64,000 bases of DNA from an uncultured Bacilli bacterium (lineage in GTDB: Bacteria > Bacillota_I > Bacilli_A > Izemoplasmatales > UBA1188). The position numbers and the translations under genes were made by a program. This document shows, in pieces, positions 1-10,056 of this stretch (position 1 is the first letter of the stretch; every line of letters begins with the position of its first letter). The DNA lies in NCBI GenBank assembly GCA_905235635.1, contig CAJOMC010000006.1:24109-88108 (forward strand), written 5' to 3'. The notes under the pieces are model-generated. The model worked only from the letters and a program-made list of their open reading frames with translations, was not told the origin of the DNA and ran no database searches.

Positions 1-1
1 A

Positions 2-1822
2 ATATTAAAGGTAGAAGTAAAAGATTCAGAAATAGAAGAAAATGGATACGCAAAGACTGTTAAATCTATTAAGAAAAATGATGATGGTACTGTCGCAAGA
101 GATGAAGATGGTAATCCTATCATTCAAGAAGTCACAACTGTATATAACTTCGCGTTAGCGTCATTCTCATTATTTCAATATTTTGGATGTGTTGGCTATA
201 ATACTAACTTCGAAAATAGAATCAACGGCTATGATTTTATACCTGATGGATCGGGCGCCTTATCAAGATTCCAATATGATAGAAAGTATACTACTAGACT
301 CGCAAAGAGAATCTATGGCGATGATATGGGCATAAAGAAACAATCAACATTTAATTCTCACTTAAGTGATGACATTAGAATGTCACTACCTATATATGGT
401 GTAGTTCATGGTTATAACCAAAATGCTTTCCTTGCGACTATGACAAAAGGAGATGGAGAAGCGGAAATAATTCTTGAACCATTTGGATATGGTAATAGAA
501 CTATTCAAACTACTTACTTTAAGTTCTATACAAGAGAGCAATACACTATCCAAATAGCAACAAGTGAACAAGGTTCAACAACTACTCTTCCAGTAAATAG
601 ATATGGTGATGATTATAAGGTTGAATATTCATTCCTTTATAACGATGACGCTAACTATTCTGGCCTTGCGAGATACTATAGTAACAACTATTTAAATCTT
701 ACAAATGAGGTTGAAGAAGAAGTTATGCCTTTAGGCTTAAATGTCTTAGCTCAAGACTATAAGAAAGGCTTATTCGGAAAGAAATATATCTCTATGACAT
801 CTTATAGTGAACTATCTCAAATTATTGAGATTTTAGAGAATAAGGGCGTAGGAAACTTCTCAATAAGTTATGTGGGTTGGAATAAAGGTGGTTACTACAA
901 CAATAATTCATATAAACCAAGAATATCTCATAATCTTGGTTCTACTAAATCATTCAATAACTTAATGAGCTATATGAATACCAATAACTACAATATTGAG
1001 TCTTGTATAGACATACTCTCTACATACAATCAATCAAAGAAAGGCGTAGTTAAGAAAACTAATCTAGATATATTTAAGAAATATTCGGATTCATCACTGT
1101 TTGATGAAGCATACCTTATGAATCCAGTAGATTCATCTAAACTAGTTCTTAAATATAATAAACGTTATGAAAGATTAGGATTTAGTTCAATTAATCTAGG
1201 TTATTACTCTTTAAATAACTTCCAATATCGTTATAAGAGTAAAAACTATTCAAGAGAAATCGCTATCAGTGAAGCAAGAGAAGAGCTTAAGAAATTAAGT
1301 GAAGTATATTCTATCTCACTTAATGGCGCAAATAGTTATACATTTGATTATCTATCAAGATTTTACAATATGGAAACAAGTGCGACAGGATATACCTATT
1401 TAACTGATTCAGTACCATTTATTTCAATTATTTTATCTGGACATACTGAATTATTCTCTCCTGAAATCAACTTTATGGCGGATTATGATAGACTCGCTTT
1501 AAGACTAATTGAATATAATATCTATCCTTATTTCACTATCACAAATGAAGATTCATCAAAGCTTAGATATACAAACTCAGAATATCTTTATACATCAATG
1601 TTTAGTTTATGGGAGAGCGATATTATAGAATTTTATAGCTATATTAGTGGCGCATTAAATAATACTTTAGGCGCTAATATGATTAGCCATAAAGCAATTC
1701 TAGATGGTGTATCGAAGGTTACATATTCAAACGGAGTAACCATTTATGTTAACTACAATAATAGTCAAGTTACTTTAGAAGGTGTGACTCTAGATCCACT
1801 TTCATATGAGGTGAGAAAATGA
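2..1822 (+). CDS. DUF5696 family protein, 5' end outside window
   Basis: The frame is open from the first bases of the window and runs through the ATG at 326 without a stop, so this is the C-terminal 606 residues of a longer protein. The stretch IPDGSGAL (about 240-263), followed by a region ending in RIYGDD and by LPIYGVV (about 389-409), matches the conserved core of DUF5696 proteins, which sit beside carbohydrate ABC transporter genes in Firmicutes. Their biochemical role is not known; a surface or glycan-handling role is inferred from context. The stop overlaps the start of the next permease gene by 4 bases (ATGA), so the genes are translationally coupled. The family call rests on remembered motifs, not a search. 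Confidence 0.75.
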   Translation: MLKVEVKDSEIEENGYAKTVKSIKKNDDGTVARDEDGNPIIQEVTTVYNFALASFSLFQYFGCVGYNTNFENRINGYDFIPDGSGALSRFQYDRKYTTRLAKRIYGDDMGIKKQSTFNSHLSDDIRMSLPIYGVVHGYNQNAFLATMTKGDGEAEIILEPFGYGNRTIQTTYFKFYTREQYTIQIATSEQGSTTTLPVNRYGDDYKVEYSFLYNDDANYSGLARYYSNNYLNLTNEVEEEVMPLGLNVLAQDYKKGLFGKKYISMTSYSELSQIIEILENKGVGNFSISYVGWNKGGYYNNNSYKPRISHNLGSTKSFNNLMSYMNTNNYNIESCIDILSTYNQSKKGVVKKTNLDIFKKYSDSSLFDEAYLMNPVDSSKLVLKYNKRYERLGFSSINLGYYSLNNFQYRYKSKNYSREIAISEAREELKKLSEVYSISLNGANSYTFDYLSRFYNMETSATGYTYLTDSVPFISIILSGHTELFSPEINFMADYDRLALRLIEYNIYPYFTITNEDSSKLRYTNSEYLYTSMFSLWESDIIEFYSYISGALNNTLGANMISHKAILDGVSKVTYSNGVTIYVNYNNSQVTLEGVTLDPLSYEVRK

Positions 1823-2724
1823 AAGATACTTCTTTAAATCAAGCTAAAAGAAGATTGTCTAACACAAAGAAAAAGTCTTTAATAGGACTCGCCTTTGTCT
1901 CACCATGGATAATCGGTTTCTTATCCTTTGGTTTATATCCATTACTTAGATCAATTAGATTTGCGCTAGCGACATCTGGCAAGACTGATTTTGAAACATT
2001 AAAGTTTACTCTAACTGGTTTTGGTTTTGCACAATTTAAGAAAATATTTACACAGGAGCCAGAACATTTACTTGCGGTAGGAAACTTTGCGCTAGACCTT
2101 GCGGTAGTGATTCCAGTAGTTCTTGTATTTTCGCTAATTCTAGCCCTTCTCCTTAATCAGAATATTAAGGGTAAAGGTATATTTAGATCGATATTCTTCC
2201 TTCCTGTAGTATTGCTTTCAGGAAGTATGCTTAGATACTTTAATTCATATAATCTACTCACTGTGCCATCTATCACAAATGGGGCATTAGAGAGTGTGAT
2301 TGATACATACTTCCCATCGTTTATCTCAACGCTAGTAATAACCGCATTTTCAAAGATAGTACTAATACTCTGGCTATCAGGTGTTCAAACACTCATCTTC
2401 CTTGCGGGTCTTCAAAAGATTGATAAATCAATCTATGAAGCCGCAAAAGTCGATGGCGCATCTGGCTGGGAATGTTTCTGGAAAATCACATTTATGGAAC
2501 TTATACCACTTATGTATATAAATATTGTATATACGACAATCATTTATTCTAACCTAGGTGAGTATAACCCAATCATAAACATCATCAGTAGTGTTCAAAG
2601 TGATGAAGTCAACTATGGTAAGGCATATTCAAGTGCCCTTGCGTGGTTACTATTCTTTATCGATATTATAGAGATAGGTCTTTTCTGTCTATTCATAAGA
2701 CTAGGCAGTAAGAAATATGAATAG
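1819..2724 (+). CDS. Carbohydrate ABC transporter permease (MalF/UgpA type)
   Basis: This is a 301-residue integral membrane protein with about six hydrophobic segments and the binding-protein-dependent transport EAA loop near residues 210-230 (EAAKVDGASGWECFWKITF). That loop is the docking site for the ABC ATPase. The protein would form the channel of a sugar or oligosaccharide importer together with the next gene. The start ATG overlaps the stop of the DUF5696 gene, and the gap to the second permease is 12 bases with an AGGAGG ribosome binding site. No ATPase gene is adjacent; the MsmK/UgpC-type ATPase at 54204 is the likely energiser. The substrate-binding protein is probably upstream of the window. 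Confidence 0.9.
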   Translation: MKDTSLNQAKRRLSNTKKKSLIGLAFVSPWIIGFLSFGLYPLLRSIRFALATSGKTDFETLKFTLTGFGFAQFKKIFTQEPEHLLAVGNFALDLAVVIPVVLVFSLILALLLNQNIKGKGIFRSIFFLPVVLLSGSMLRYFNSYNLLTVPSITNGALESVIDTYFPSFISTLVITAFSKIVLILWLSGVQTLIFLAGLQKIDKSIYEAAKVDGASGWECFWKITFMELIPLMYINIVYTTIIYSNLGEYNPIINIISSVQSDEVNYGKAYSSALAWLLFFIDIIEIGLFCLFIRLGSKKYE

Positions 2725-2736
2725 GAGGAGGGTTTT

Positions 2737-3654
2737 ATGAGAGCACACACATTGGTTAAAAAAGCAGTAAGACCTGACGGATTAATCTATAAGATTGCGC
2801 TTTACGCTATCTTAATTGGTATTAGTTTCATCTATTTATATCCTATTTTAAGAATGCTTGCGATGAGTCTTATGACTCTCGAAGATTTAAATGATGTCCA
2901 AAGAAACTGGCTTCCGTCCACTTTATATTTCCAAAATTACGTGAAAGCATTTAAATCTCTTGATTATCTTAAATCACTCAAAGATTCACTCCTAGTATCA
3001 GTCGTTCCATCGCTCGTATCACTCATCTCATCATCATTAATTGGATATGGACTTGGAATTTATGACTTTAAAGGTAAAGAGGTGATACTTGGAATCTTAG
3101 TTGCATTATTTGTAGTACCTACAGTACTCACATCTCTTCCAACATTTATTCTTTATAGATCAATTGGAATTCTAGATTCTCTTTTGGCCTACATAGTTCC
3201 TGCGATCTTCGGATTTGGAATTAGACAATCACTATTCATTCTAATCTTCTATCAGTTCTTTAGACAAATACCAAAAGAACTCCTAGAAGCCGCAGAAATA
3301 GATGGCGCTAGTCAAATTAGAATATTCATTCAAATTGCAGTGCCACTAACTCTAACCGCATTCCTAATATGTTTCCTATATTCATTTGTATGGTATTTTA
3401 ATGAAACTACTTTAGTAACATTATATTTTCCTACAAAATATCATCCACTTGCGCGTGCAATAAATACTTTTGACCAGATGTATAGAAAGATTTTCACGAC
3501 TGGTACAGGTATGGGCGCAGAGGCTGAACAATACAATGAAGGAATACTATTCTCTGGCACAATACTATCAATTCTTCCACTACTCTTGGTTTACGGAGTA
3601 GCACAAAGGTGGTTTATCGAAGGTATTGATAAATCGGGTATTGCGGGTCAATAA
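2737..3654 (+). CDS. Carbohydrate ABC transporter permease (MalG/UgpE type)
   Basis: This 305-residue membrane protein has six predicted membrane segments and the EAA motif near residues 185-205 (EAAEIDGASQIRIFIQIAVP). It is the second half of a heterodimeric CUT1-type sugar importer with the preceding gene. An insertion of roughly 30 residues rich in charged residues near the C-terminus (about 255-275) lies before the last membrane segment. AGGAGG precedes the ATG by 7 bases. A 69-base gap separates it from the large lipoprotein gene 3724-8196, which is probably in the same transcript because no terminator is visible in the gap. Confidence 0.9.
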   Translation: MRAHTLVKKAVRPDGLIYKIALYAILIGISFIYLYPILRMLAMSLMTLEDLNDVQRNWLPSTLYFQNYVKAFKSLDYLKSLKDSLLVSVVPSLVSLISSSLIGYGLGIYDFKGKEVILGILVALFVVPTVLTSLPTFILYRSIGILDSLLAYIVPAIFGFGIRQSLFILIFYQFFRQIPKELLEAAEIDGASQIRIFIQIAVPLTLTAFLICFLYSFVWYFNETTLVTLYFPTKYHPLARAINTFDQMYRKIFTTGTGMGAEAEQYNEGILFSGTILSILPLLLVYGVAQRWFIEGIDKSGIAGQ

Positions 3655-3723
3655 AATCATTAACTAAACAGAAATGTTTACAAATAAAAACAATAAAACA
3701 AAATACATTTAAAAGGAGAAGAC

Positions 3724-6700
3724 ATGAAAAAAATTTACTTTGTTTTGTTATCATTAGCATTCGTGTTCTGTCTTGCAAGCTGCAGGAAAGAAACGACTAC
3801 TGAAACACCAACAACAGTAGTAACAAAAGCCGCACCTACTATTAGTGGTGCTCATGATGTTGAATTGGAATTAAATGAAAGATATATTCCAATGGCTGGA
3901 ATTAGCGCTGTTGACGCTGATGGAAACGACCTCACTGATGATGTTGTATACAATGGTGACGTTGACACTTCTAAAGCGGGTGTATATCATGCTACATTTA
4001 GTGTAACTGATTCAAACGGAAATACTGCTTCTGTTACTATTACTGTCACAGTAGTATCAAGCGACAAAGATGCACCAGTTTTATCTGGTGTTTCAGATAT
4101 AGAAATTCCTGTAACAAGCGAATTTGATCCTATGCAAGGAGTAAGCGCAATTGATACTGTTGATGGCGATCTAACTGATAAAGTTCAAGTTGAAGGCACA
4201 GTTGATACAAAGAATTTAGGTACACAAACACTTAAATATACTGTAACTGACGAGGCTGGAAACAAGGCTGAAAGAAGTAGAGTTGTTAGAGTTACTGAAG
4301 GCAGATTCGTATTCGAAGAAGTATCAGAAGAAAATAAGGTTACATGCGATCCTGCAGATCTAAATGGTGTTTATACATTTGTATTAATCAAGGTTAAATA
4401 CGCTATTACTGAAGCAGGTGATGTTACTGTAGCTTTAGGCGAATACTCAGTTACACATCATCATGATGCAGCAGGAGAATTTGAAGCTTATGTCAGAGCT
4501 GATGAAGCTTTAACCGATCAAGCTGTTACTCTTACAGGCGCTACATTTGTACAACTAATGGTTGCTGGATGTCCAGATATTACTGCACCAGTTATTACTG
4601 GTGAATTCAACCAAACATTTATGGTTTCTAAAGATCATAAAGATTTAGCTGCACAATTCGTATCTGAAATGGCTGAAGCAGTAGCAAGAGATGATACTGA
4701 TGGATTCATCACTAAAGATTGCTATATGGAATATCCAGAAGGATTTGATTGGGATTCAACTGAAGAACAAACTGCATACTTCTGCGCTAAAGACCAAGCT
4801 GGCAACGAAACTAAGAAAGAAGTTAAAGTTGTTGTTGCAGCTGAAACTAAGTTAGCTGATATGCTTCCAGTAGGAGAAGGACCAGATAGTGGACACGATA
4901 ATAACCCTCAAATCTTAATGTATAGAAATATGACCATGACTAAACAAGCTGATGGCACTATTCTATTAAGTGGAATGCAATCTGGTGGTTATGCATCACA
5001 TCAAATGATTAAGTACGATTTATCTAACTTATCATATGGTAATACTTATATGTTAAAACTTACTGCTAAATTCCTCCCTGGCGAATCAGAACAATTAACT
5101 CAAGCTGTTGGTTATAGAATTGGTCAATCATTAGATGCTGCACCTTGGTACGTTGAATTCGGTGGATTCTCATATGATTACTTCAATTTAACTCCAGAAG
5201 AGACAACTACTTACCATGTATTTAAATACAATGTAACTGCAGAAGAAGCAGCTCTACAGGGTGGTGTATCTGGCGAAGCTATGGAATTCCAATTTGGTAA
5301 TACTACATACTATACAATCTATGATGTAGTACTCGTAAGTTTTGAATTATATCTCATTTCAAACGAAAACCAAGCTCCAGTTCTTAATAGAAACAATGCT
5401 CTTCCTACTATTTTAGTAAAAGGCGAAGAAGCTCCAGATTTAACTAAGTATTTTACTTCATATGATGTTGAAGATGGAACACCAGAAATAGTAATTACTG
5501 GTGCAGTTGATATGAGCAAGAAAGGAACATACCCTGTAACATTCACTGCAACAGACTCTGAAGGAAAAACTACTTCAGTAACACTCAATTTTGAAGTATT
5601 AAATGAAGCTGATACAATCGCTCCTGAGATTAAATGGGAAAGTCCATATCCTGATCAATTACCAGCTCTTCCAGAAGAAATTGTGATAGGAGAATATCCA
5701 TATTCTACAGAAACACTTAAGAATGGTTTTATACTAGGTCTTAAGATTACTGATAAGAAAGACGGTGAAACTATCGAAATGGCAGCAAAAGACGCTTCGA
5801 TCAACTGGGGTGGATTTGATGTAGAAAAACCTGGAAAATATACTATTAGAGTAACTGCAACTGATGACTCTGGAAACTCAACAACTGAATCATTTGTTAT
5901 TAAAGTAGTTAAAGAAAAAGAACAGGAACAATCTGAACTAACCTTAGTTACTGAACTAAAACCAACTGAATCAGCTTGTGAAAACTTATCATTTGAAGAA
6001 AATGATGGAATCGTAAAACTCACTCCAACTAGTGTAGAAAGCGCATGGGCTTCATTCAACAAGGTTAAGTATACAATTACATCTAATTTAGAAGTAGGCA
6101 AAACTTATAGATTCGTTTTAGAAGCTAAGGCAGACGCCGCAAGAGATATCGCAATTTCTGTGGGTGGTAACTACTGGCCAAATAACGAAAACCTCGCTAA
6201 ACTAATTTGTGACTTAGGAACAGAATTTAAGACATTCGCTTTAGACTTTGAATATACTGGCCAAACTCCTACTGGAGTAGCAGTATCGGTAGTTGAACTC
6301 GAATTCCAAGCAGGTAAAGCTGATGAATTCACTGGCGAACAATCAACTACAAATAGTGTATACGTTAAATCATTCGCACTATATGAAGTAACAAATGCAC
6401 AATCTCACGAAGAACCAGAAGAACCTGCAGATCCTGAAGGATGTTTAGCTAATGCACTAAAAGCAACAGCATATTCTGATGGTTCAGCTATCCAAATGAC
6501 TAAAAACGAAGATGGATCATATAGTGTTCAATCTATAAATGCAAAATGGTTTGGATGGAAAAACTTTAACGTTCCAGCTGAAGCCAAATATTTAGTTTTA
6601 GTTATTGATGCAAAAACATCTATTCAATATAAGATTGATGATGCAGAAAACAAATATGATACTGCAGCAAAAAGAACAAAAACCCTTAATGGAGAAGAAA

Positions 6701-8196
6701 CTATTGTTTACACAATAGCTGATGTAATTTCTGATCCAACTCAAGTTAAGAAGATAGTAATTTGGGTATTCGATGAAACTAACCCTACTATAACTGTTAA
6801 AGCTGCATACTTTGCTGCAACTGATCCTACAACTGCTCAAGAACCAGAAGAACCTGAAACTCCTGCAGAACCTACAAAAGCTAATTTGTTAATAGATTTT
6901 GAAGATGGAGCTGGTGTATCTGGAGCTTCATATGACAACGATAAATGGTCTCAAGAAAAATACCAAGACGATGCTTGGAAATCTATGTCTGGACAAATGA
7001 ATTCCAGAACAAAAGTTACAAAAGTAGCTAATGTTGTTGGAACATCTGTAACTACTAGATATACATATAGTGATGGCGATTCACTTGGACTTGCTAACCA
7101 TCTATCTATTGAAATGGGTAACTACTGGGATCCAAAACAACCAATCAGTATGAAACTTATCTTAATTGATAAGTCAGGAAATAGTATTTATTTACTTGGC
7201 AGCCAAAATGATTGGAATTCAGTTCCAGTTGGTGAAACTCTAGTTAAATCTGAATTCTCATTTGATGAAGCAGAAATTGCTGGTATCAGAATCGTTTTAA
7301 AGAACGCTAGCGGTAACTATTATCTCTATTTAGATAACATCGAATTAAAGTATGTAGAAGCCGAAGAACCAGAAGAACCTGAAACTCCTGCAGAACCTAC
7401 AAAAGCTAACCTTACACTAGATTTTGAAGATGGTTCTGGAAATTCAGAATATACTAGTTCTAAATGGGCTAGAGAAAAATACAACTGGAATTCTGCTGAA
7501 AACAAGGGAGAATGGGTTGTTATGTCTGGACAAATGAACTCTAGAACTAAAGTATCAAAAGTAGTAAATGTTGTTGGAACATCTGTACCTACAAGATTTA
7601 CATATAGTGATGGAGATTCACTTGGACTTGCTAACTATTTGTCTATTGAAATTGGTAACTATTATAGTGGTGCTACTTCAACTAATATGAAACTTATCCT
7701 AATCAATAAGGAAGGACAAAATATCTACTTATTAGGCGGAGAAAGTGAATGGTATTCACTTCCAGCTGGTACTGATTTAGTTAAATATGAATTTTTATTC
7801 GCTGAAGCAGAAATTGCCGGTATAAGAATTGCACTAAAGGAAAAGAGCGGAAGTTTCTATACTTATCTAGATAACATCACATTAAAAGATCTTGATACTA
7901 CAGAAGCATATGAAGCATCTATTATGGGTAAAAAGGTAGTTCTCAGCACTGTTGATAATAAAAACTATGTTGAATTATCATGTGCAGATTTAGGAGTTAA
8001 ATTAATGCTTAAATCTGAAATTAATAATGAAACTGGTGCTGTAGTACTAAAGGATGCTTTAAATGATGGTGCACAACTAACATTAAATGGTCAAGCTGAT
8101 GCTAATCATAACATTACTATTACATCTGCAGAAGGCTCATTTACATATAAAGATTTATTTGTAAATGCTGTATTTGCTCCTATCGTAGCTGAATAA
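3724..8196 (+). CDS. Large multi-domain surface lipoprotein with Ig-like and repeated beta-sandwich modules
   Basis: The 1490-residue protein begins with a type II signal peptide ending in LASC, with the lipidated cysteine at residue 20. Two DUF5011/Ig-like domains follow (about 37-110 and 118-190, with the DGN-LT and GN-A endings typical of such folds). Two more Ig-like domains lie near 555-635 and 635-735, separated by glycan-binding-like beta-rich stretches. Two nearly identical modules of about 165 residues (about 1050-1215 and 1225-1395) are joined by a Glu-Pro rich linker present twice. No catalytic motif is visible. In this context it is probably a cell-surface glycan-binding protein. 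Alanine codons are mostly GCT/GCA, unlike the permeases upstream, which use many GCG. AAGGAGAAG is the ribosome binding site. Confidence 0.8.
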   Translation: MKKIYFVLLSLAFVFCLASCRKETTTETPTTVVTKAAPTISGAHDVELELNERYIPMAGISAVDADGNDLTDDVVYNGDVDTSKAGVYHATFSVTDSNGNTASVTITVTVVSSDKDAPVLSGVSDIEIPVTSEFDPMQGVSAIDTVDGDLTDKVQVEGTVDTKNLGTQTLKYTVTDEAGNKAERSRVVRVTEGRFVFEEVSEENKVTCDPADLNGVYTFVLIKVKYAITEAGDVTVALGEYSVTHHHDAAGEFEAYVRADEALTDQAVTLTGATFVQLMVAGCPDITAPVITGEFNQTFMVSKDHKDLAAQFVSEMAEAVARDDTDGFITKDCYMEYPEGFDWDSTEEQTAYFCAKDQAGNETKKEVKVVVAAETKLADMLPVGEGPDSGHDNNPQILMYRNMTMTKQADGTILLSGMQSGGYASHQMIKYDLSNLSYGNTYMLKLTAKFLPGESEQLTQAVGYRIGQSLDAAPWYVEFGGFSYDYFNLTPEETTTYHVFKYNVTAEEAALQGGVSGEAMEFQFGNTTYYTIYDVVLVSFELYLISNENQAPVLNRNNALPTILVKGEEAPDLTKYFTSYDVEDGTPEIVITGAVDMSKKGTYPVTFTATDSEGKTTSVTLNFEVLNEADTIAPEIKWESPYPDQLPALPEEIVIGEYPYSTETLKNGFILGLKITDKKDGETIEMAAKDASINWGGFDVEKPGKYTIRVTATDDSGNSTTESFVIKVVKEKEQEQSELTLVTELKPTESACENLSFEENDGIVKLTPTSVESAWASFNKVKYTITSNLEVGKTYRFVLEAKADAARDIAISVGGNYWPNNENLAKLICDLGTEFKTFALDFEYTGQTPTGVAVSVVELEFQAGKADEFTGEQSTTNSVYVKSFALYEVTNAQSHEEPEEPADPEGCLANALKATAYSDGSAIQMTKNEDGSYSVQSINAKWFGWKNFNVPAEAKYLVLVIDAKTSIQYKIDDAENKYDTAAKRTKTLNGEETIVYTIADVISDPTQVKKIVIWVFDETNPTITVKAAYFAATDPTTAQEPEEPETPAEPTKANLLIDFEDGAGVSGASYDNDKWSQEKYQDDAWKSMSGQMNSRTKVTKVANVVGTSVTTRYTYSDGDSLGLANHLSIEMGNYWDPKQPISMKLILIDKSGNSIYLLGSQNDWNSVPVGETLVKSEFSFDEAEIAGIRIVLKNASGNYYLYLDNIELKYVEAEEPEEPETPAEPTKANLTLDFEDGSGNSEYTSSKWAREKYNWNSAENKGEWVVMSGQMNSRTKVSKVVNVVGTSVPTRFTYSDGDSLGLANYLSIEIGNYYSGATSTNMKLILINKEGQNIYLLGGESEWYSLPAGTDLVKYEFLFAEAEIAGIRIALKEKSGSFYTYLDNITLKDLDTTEAYEASIMGKKVVLSTVDNKNYVELSCADLGVKLMLKSEINNETGAVVLKDALNDGAQLTLNGQADANHNITITSAEGSFTYKDLFVNAVFAPIVAE
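6841..7890 (+). repeat. Tandem in-gene duplication, 525-base period
   Basis: The sequence for the linker EPEEPETPAEPTKANL starts at 6841 and again at 7366, exactly 525 bases (175 codons) apart. Each copy is followed by a homologous module with the shared words MSGQMNSRTKV, NVVGTSV and YSDGDSLGLAN. The first module ends near 7365 and the second near 7890. The two copies differ at many codons, so the duplication is not recent. Confidence 0.9.
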
Positions 8197-8218
8197 GAAA
8201 TAGTATTAATAAAATCCA

Positions 8219-8250
8219 TATAGGTAGTGGCTTTTATGCCACTACCTATA
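8219..8250 (+). terminator. Perfect 13-bp hairpin without T-tract, possible attenuator
   Basis: TATAGGTAGTGGC (8219-8231) pairs perfectly with GCCACTACCTATA (8238-8250) around a six-base loop. No run of T follows, so it may act as a 3' stabiliser or a partial terminator between the large lipoprotein gene and the esterase gene rather than as a full intrinsic terminator. Confidence 0.6.
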
Positions 8251-8281
8251 ATGGTAGATGTTTTAAATATAAAGGAGACCT

Positions 8282-9805
8282 ATGAAAAAGATATTAATAT
8301 CTGTTTTTTCTCTTATGTGTTTGGTTCTAATAGGTTGTAGTAACGATGTCACCAGTACGACAGAAATACCTACTGAACCAACTACTGATAGTTCTAGTGT
8401 TAATCTAGAAACACCAGGAGATCTTCAAATAGATAAAGGAATTGTATCTTTTACACCTGTTGAGGATGCAGATAGTTATACTTTAAAAATAATGCAAGAT
8501 GGTGTACTAGTTATGAACTATAATGTCAATCTAGAAGATGATTTATCATCAGTATTAGAAGATGGTGATTATTCTGCACAAATATGTGCTAAAAAAGGAA
8601 ATAATAAATCACCATATAGTGATCCTGTTGAATTTACTATTGGTATAAAACAAATAGATATTACATCTTTTACAGAAATTAAAGGTGAATATCTAGCTAG
8701 TAGTAAATATGTTAATATGAGCGGAAGATCATATTATGATGCCGAAGAAGAAAGAATGTATTTCTATTACACCGCATCTGGTTTTAAAGTATCATTCACA
8801 GGAACTAGCTTAGAAGCTAAGTTATTTGCTACTGGATATAATAATAAAAATAATGAAGCAAGACTAGTGGTACTTGTTGATGGAGAAGTATATCCAGATG
8901 GTGGTACTACTATAGTATTAGATAAAGGTGCAGAAGAACTATATACACTATGTGAAAACCTAGAAAACAAACTACATATTGTAGAAGTACTTAAAAGAAG
9001 TGAAGCATCTGATAATACAGTAGCACTTAAAGAATTGCATACTGATGGTCATTTTGATACACCACCACAAGATAAAGAAAAGAACATATTAGTTATAGGT
9101 GCATCTGGATCTACTGGTTATGGTAACCTTGCGAAGAATACAAGTGTTACAAAAAACACTTATAATTCTGATGGATTAAAAGCTTTTGCATACTTAACAA
9201 GTAGAATGTATGATACAGAAATAACTGAGATTAATGCATCTGGTTGGGGTGTTAAATGGGGTTGGAATTCTCAATCTGGTTCAGCTAATATCCCAGCAGC
9301 ATTTACTAAGACAGGTATACTATCTACAAATAATGCAACTAAGATTAACTATAGTTATAGTAAAGATCATTATGACCTAATTATCATTAATTTAGGTATG
9401 AATGACTTTAATGCATATCTTAAAAATATCAAAGATGAAGATAAGTTTAATGAAGAATTAATGAAATATATGAATGCAACTAAAGCATTCTATAACACAT
9501 TACTTAATACATATGATTGTCCGATAATCTTGCTTCATACATCTAATATAGATAAAAAAGCAGAAGGCTACTATAACGAACTTGTAGCAGGTGATATTAA
9601 CGCCGTTCTTGAATCTCCAAGAATATTCTCAATCATAATTCCAGCAAATGGTAGAAATACTTCACTTGGCGCAAATAGCCACGCAAATGTCCAAACTCAT
9701 ATTTGGACTGCAGACCTAATTGCTGAATGGATTGAGGCAAATCTTCATTGGGAAAAAGCAATAGACAATATTGTATTCGATTCTACAAGAGATACAGTTA
9801 ATTAA
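8282..9805 (+). CDS. Lipoprotein SGNH/CE2-like carbohydrate esterase
   Basis: This 507-residue protein has a lipoprotein signal peptide (LIGC, Cys19) and a Thr/Ser-rich spacer. A fibronectin-III-like domain (about 42-118) is followed by a jelly-roll domain like the CE2 N-terminal domain (about 125-255). The C-terminal SGNH hydrolase domain (about 262-490) carries block I as GASGSTGYG, with the likely nucleophile serine, LGMNDF as block III, and a His-containing block near SHANVQTH. CE2 enzymes remove O-acetyl groups from hemicelluloses such as glucomannan; surface deacetylation is the inferred role here. The usual GDS block I is replaced by GAS, so activity is likely but not certain. GGAGACC precedes the start. 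Confidence 0.8.
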   Translation: MKKILISVFSLMCLVLIGCSNDVTSTTEIPTEPTTDSSSVNLETPGDLQIDKGIVSFTPVEDADSYTLKIMQDGVLVMNYNVNLEDDLSSVLEDGDYSAQICAKKGNNKSPYSDPVEFTIGIKQIDITSFTEIKGEYLASSKYVNMSGRSYYDAEEERMYFYYTASGFKVSFTGTSLEAKLFATGYNNKNNEARLVVLVDGEVYPDGGTTIVLDKGAEELYTLCENLENKLHIVEVLKRSEASDNTVALKELHTDGHFDTPPQDKEKNILVIGASGSTGYGNLAKNTSVTKNTYNSDGLKAFAYLTSRMYDTEITEINASGWGVKWGWNSQSGSANIPAAFTKTGILSTNNATKINYSYSKDHYDLIIINLGMNDFNAYLKNIKDEDKFNEELMKYMNATKAFYNTLLNTYDCPIILLHTSNIDKKAEGYYNELVAGDINAVLESPRIFSIIIPANGRNTSLGANSHANVQTHIWTADLIAEWIEANLHWEKAIDNIVFDSTRDTVN

Positions 9806-9857
9806 TTTAATTAATTAGTAAGATAAGAGGGAATTAATATCCCTTCTTTCTTAATGA

Positions 9858-9894
9858 ATGAAATATCGCTAATTTTTGCGATATTTCATTTTTT
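9858..9894 (+). terminator. Intrinsic terminator after the esterase gene
   Basis: ATGAAATATCGC (9858-9869) pairs with GCGATATTTCAT (9878-9889) and is followed by six T. It closes the first transcription unit. A weaker GAGGGA/TCCCTT hairpin lies just upstream at about 9826-9847. Confidence 0.9.
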
Positions 9895-10056
9895 GTATAT
9901 AAAAATAATAAAAATATTCAAAAAAATGTACTTTAGTATGTATATATAAATAGAATGGTTTAAATTTATGAGGTGAGTCGCAAAAGATTGTGCAATCTAA
10001 TTACTCCACTCTAGAATGATATACCCTTTAATAATTTATAGTTAGAGGAGATTTAA

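Noticed and set aside
386-571. Minus-strand open frame of 61 codons
   Set aside because: It lies fully inside the DUF5696 gene, has no ribosome binding site and no recognisable motif.
5655-6101. Minus-strand open frame of 148 codons
   Set aside because: It is antisense to the large lipoprotein; low-complexity Ser/Val composition mirrors the coding strand and no start signal is present.
9960-10020. Possible structured RNA or riboswitch before the RhuM gene (AGATTGTGCAATCT hairpin)
   Set aside because: Only a 6-bp stem and imperfect outer pairing are seen; no known riboswitch core could be recognised.
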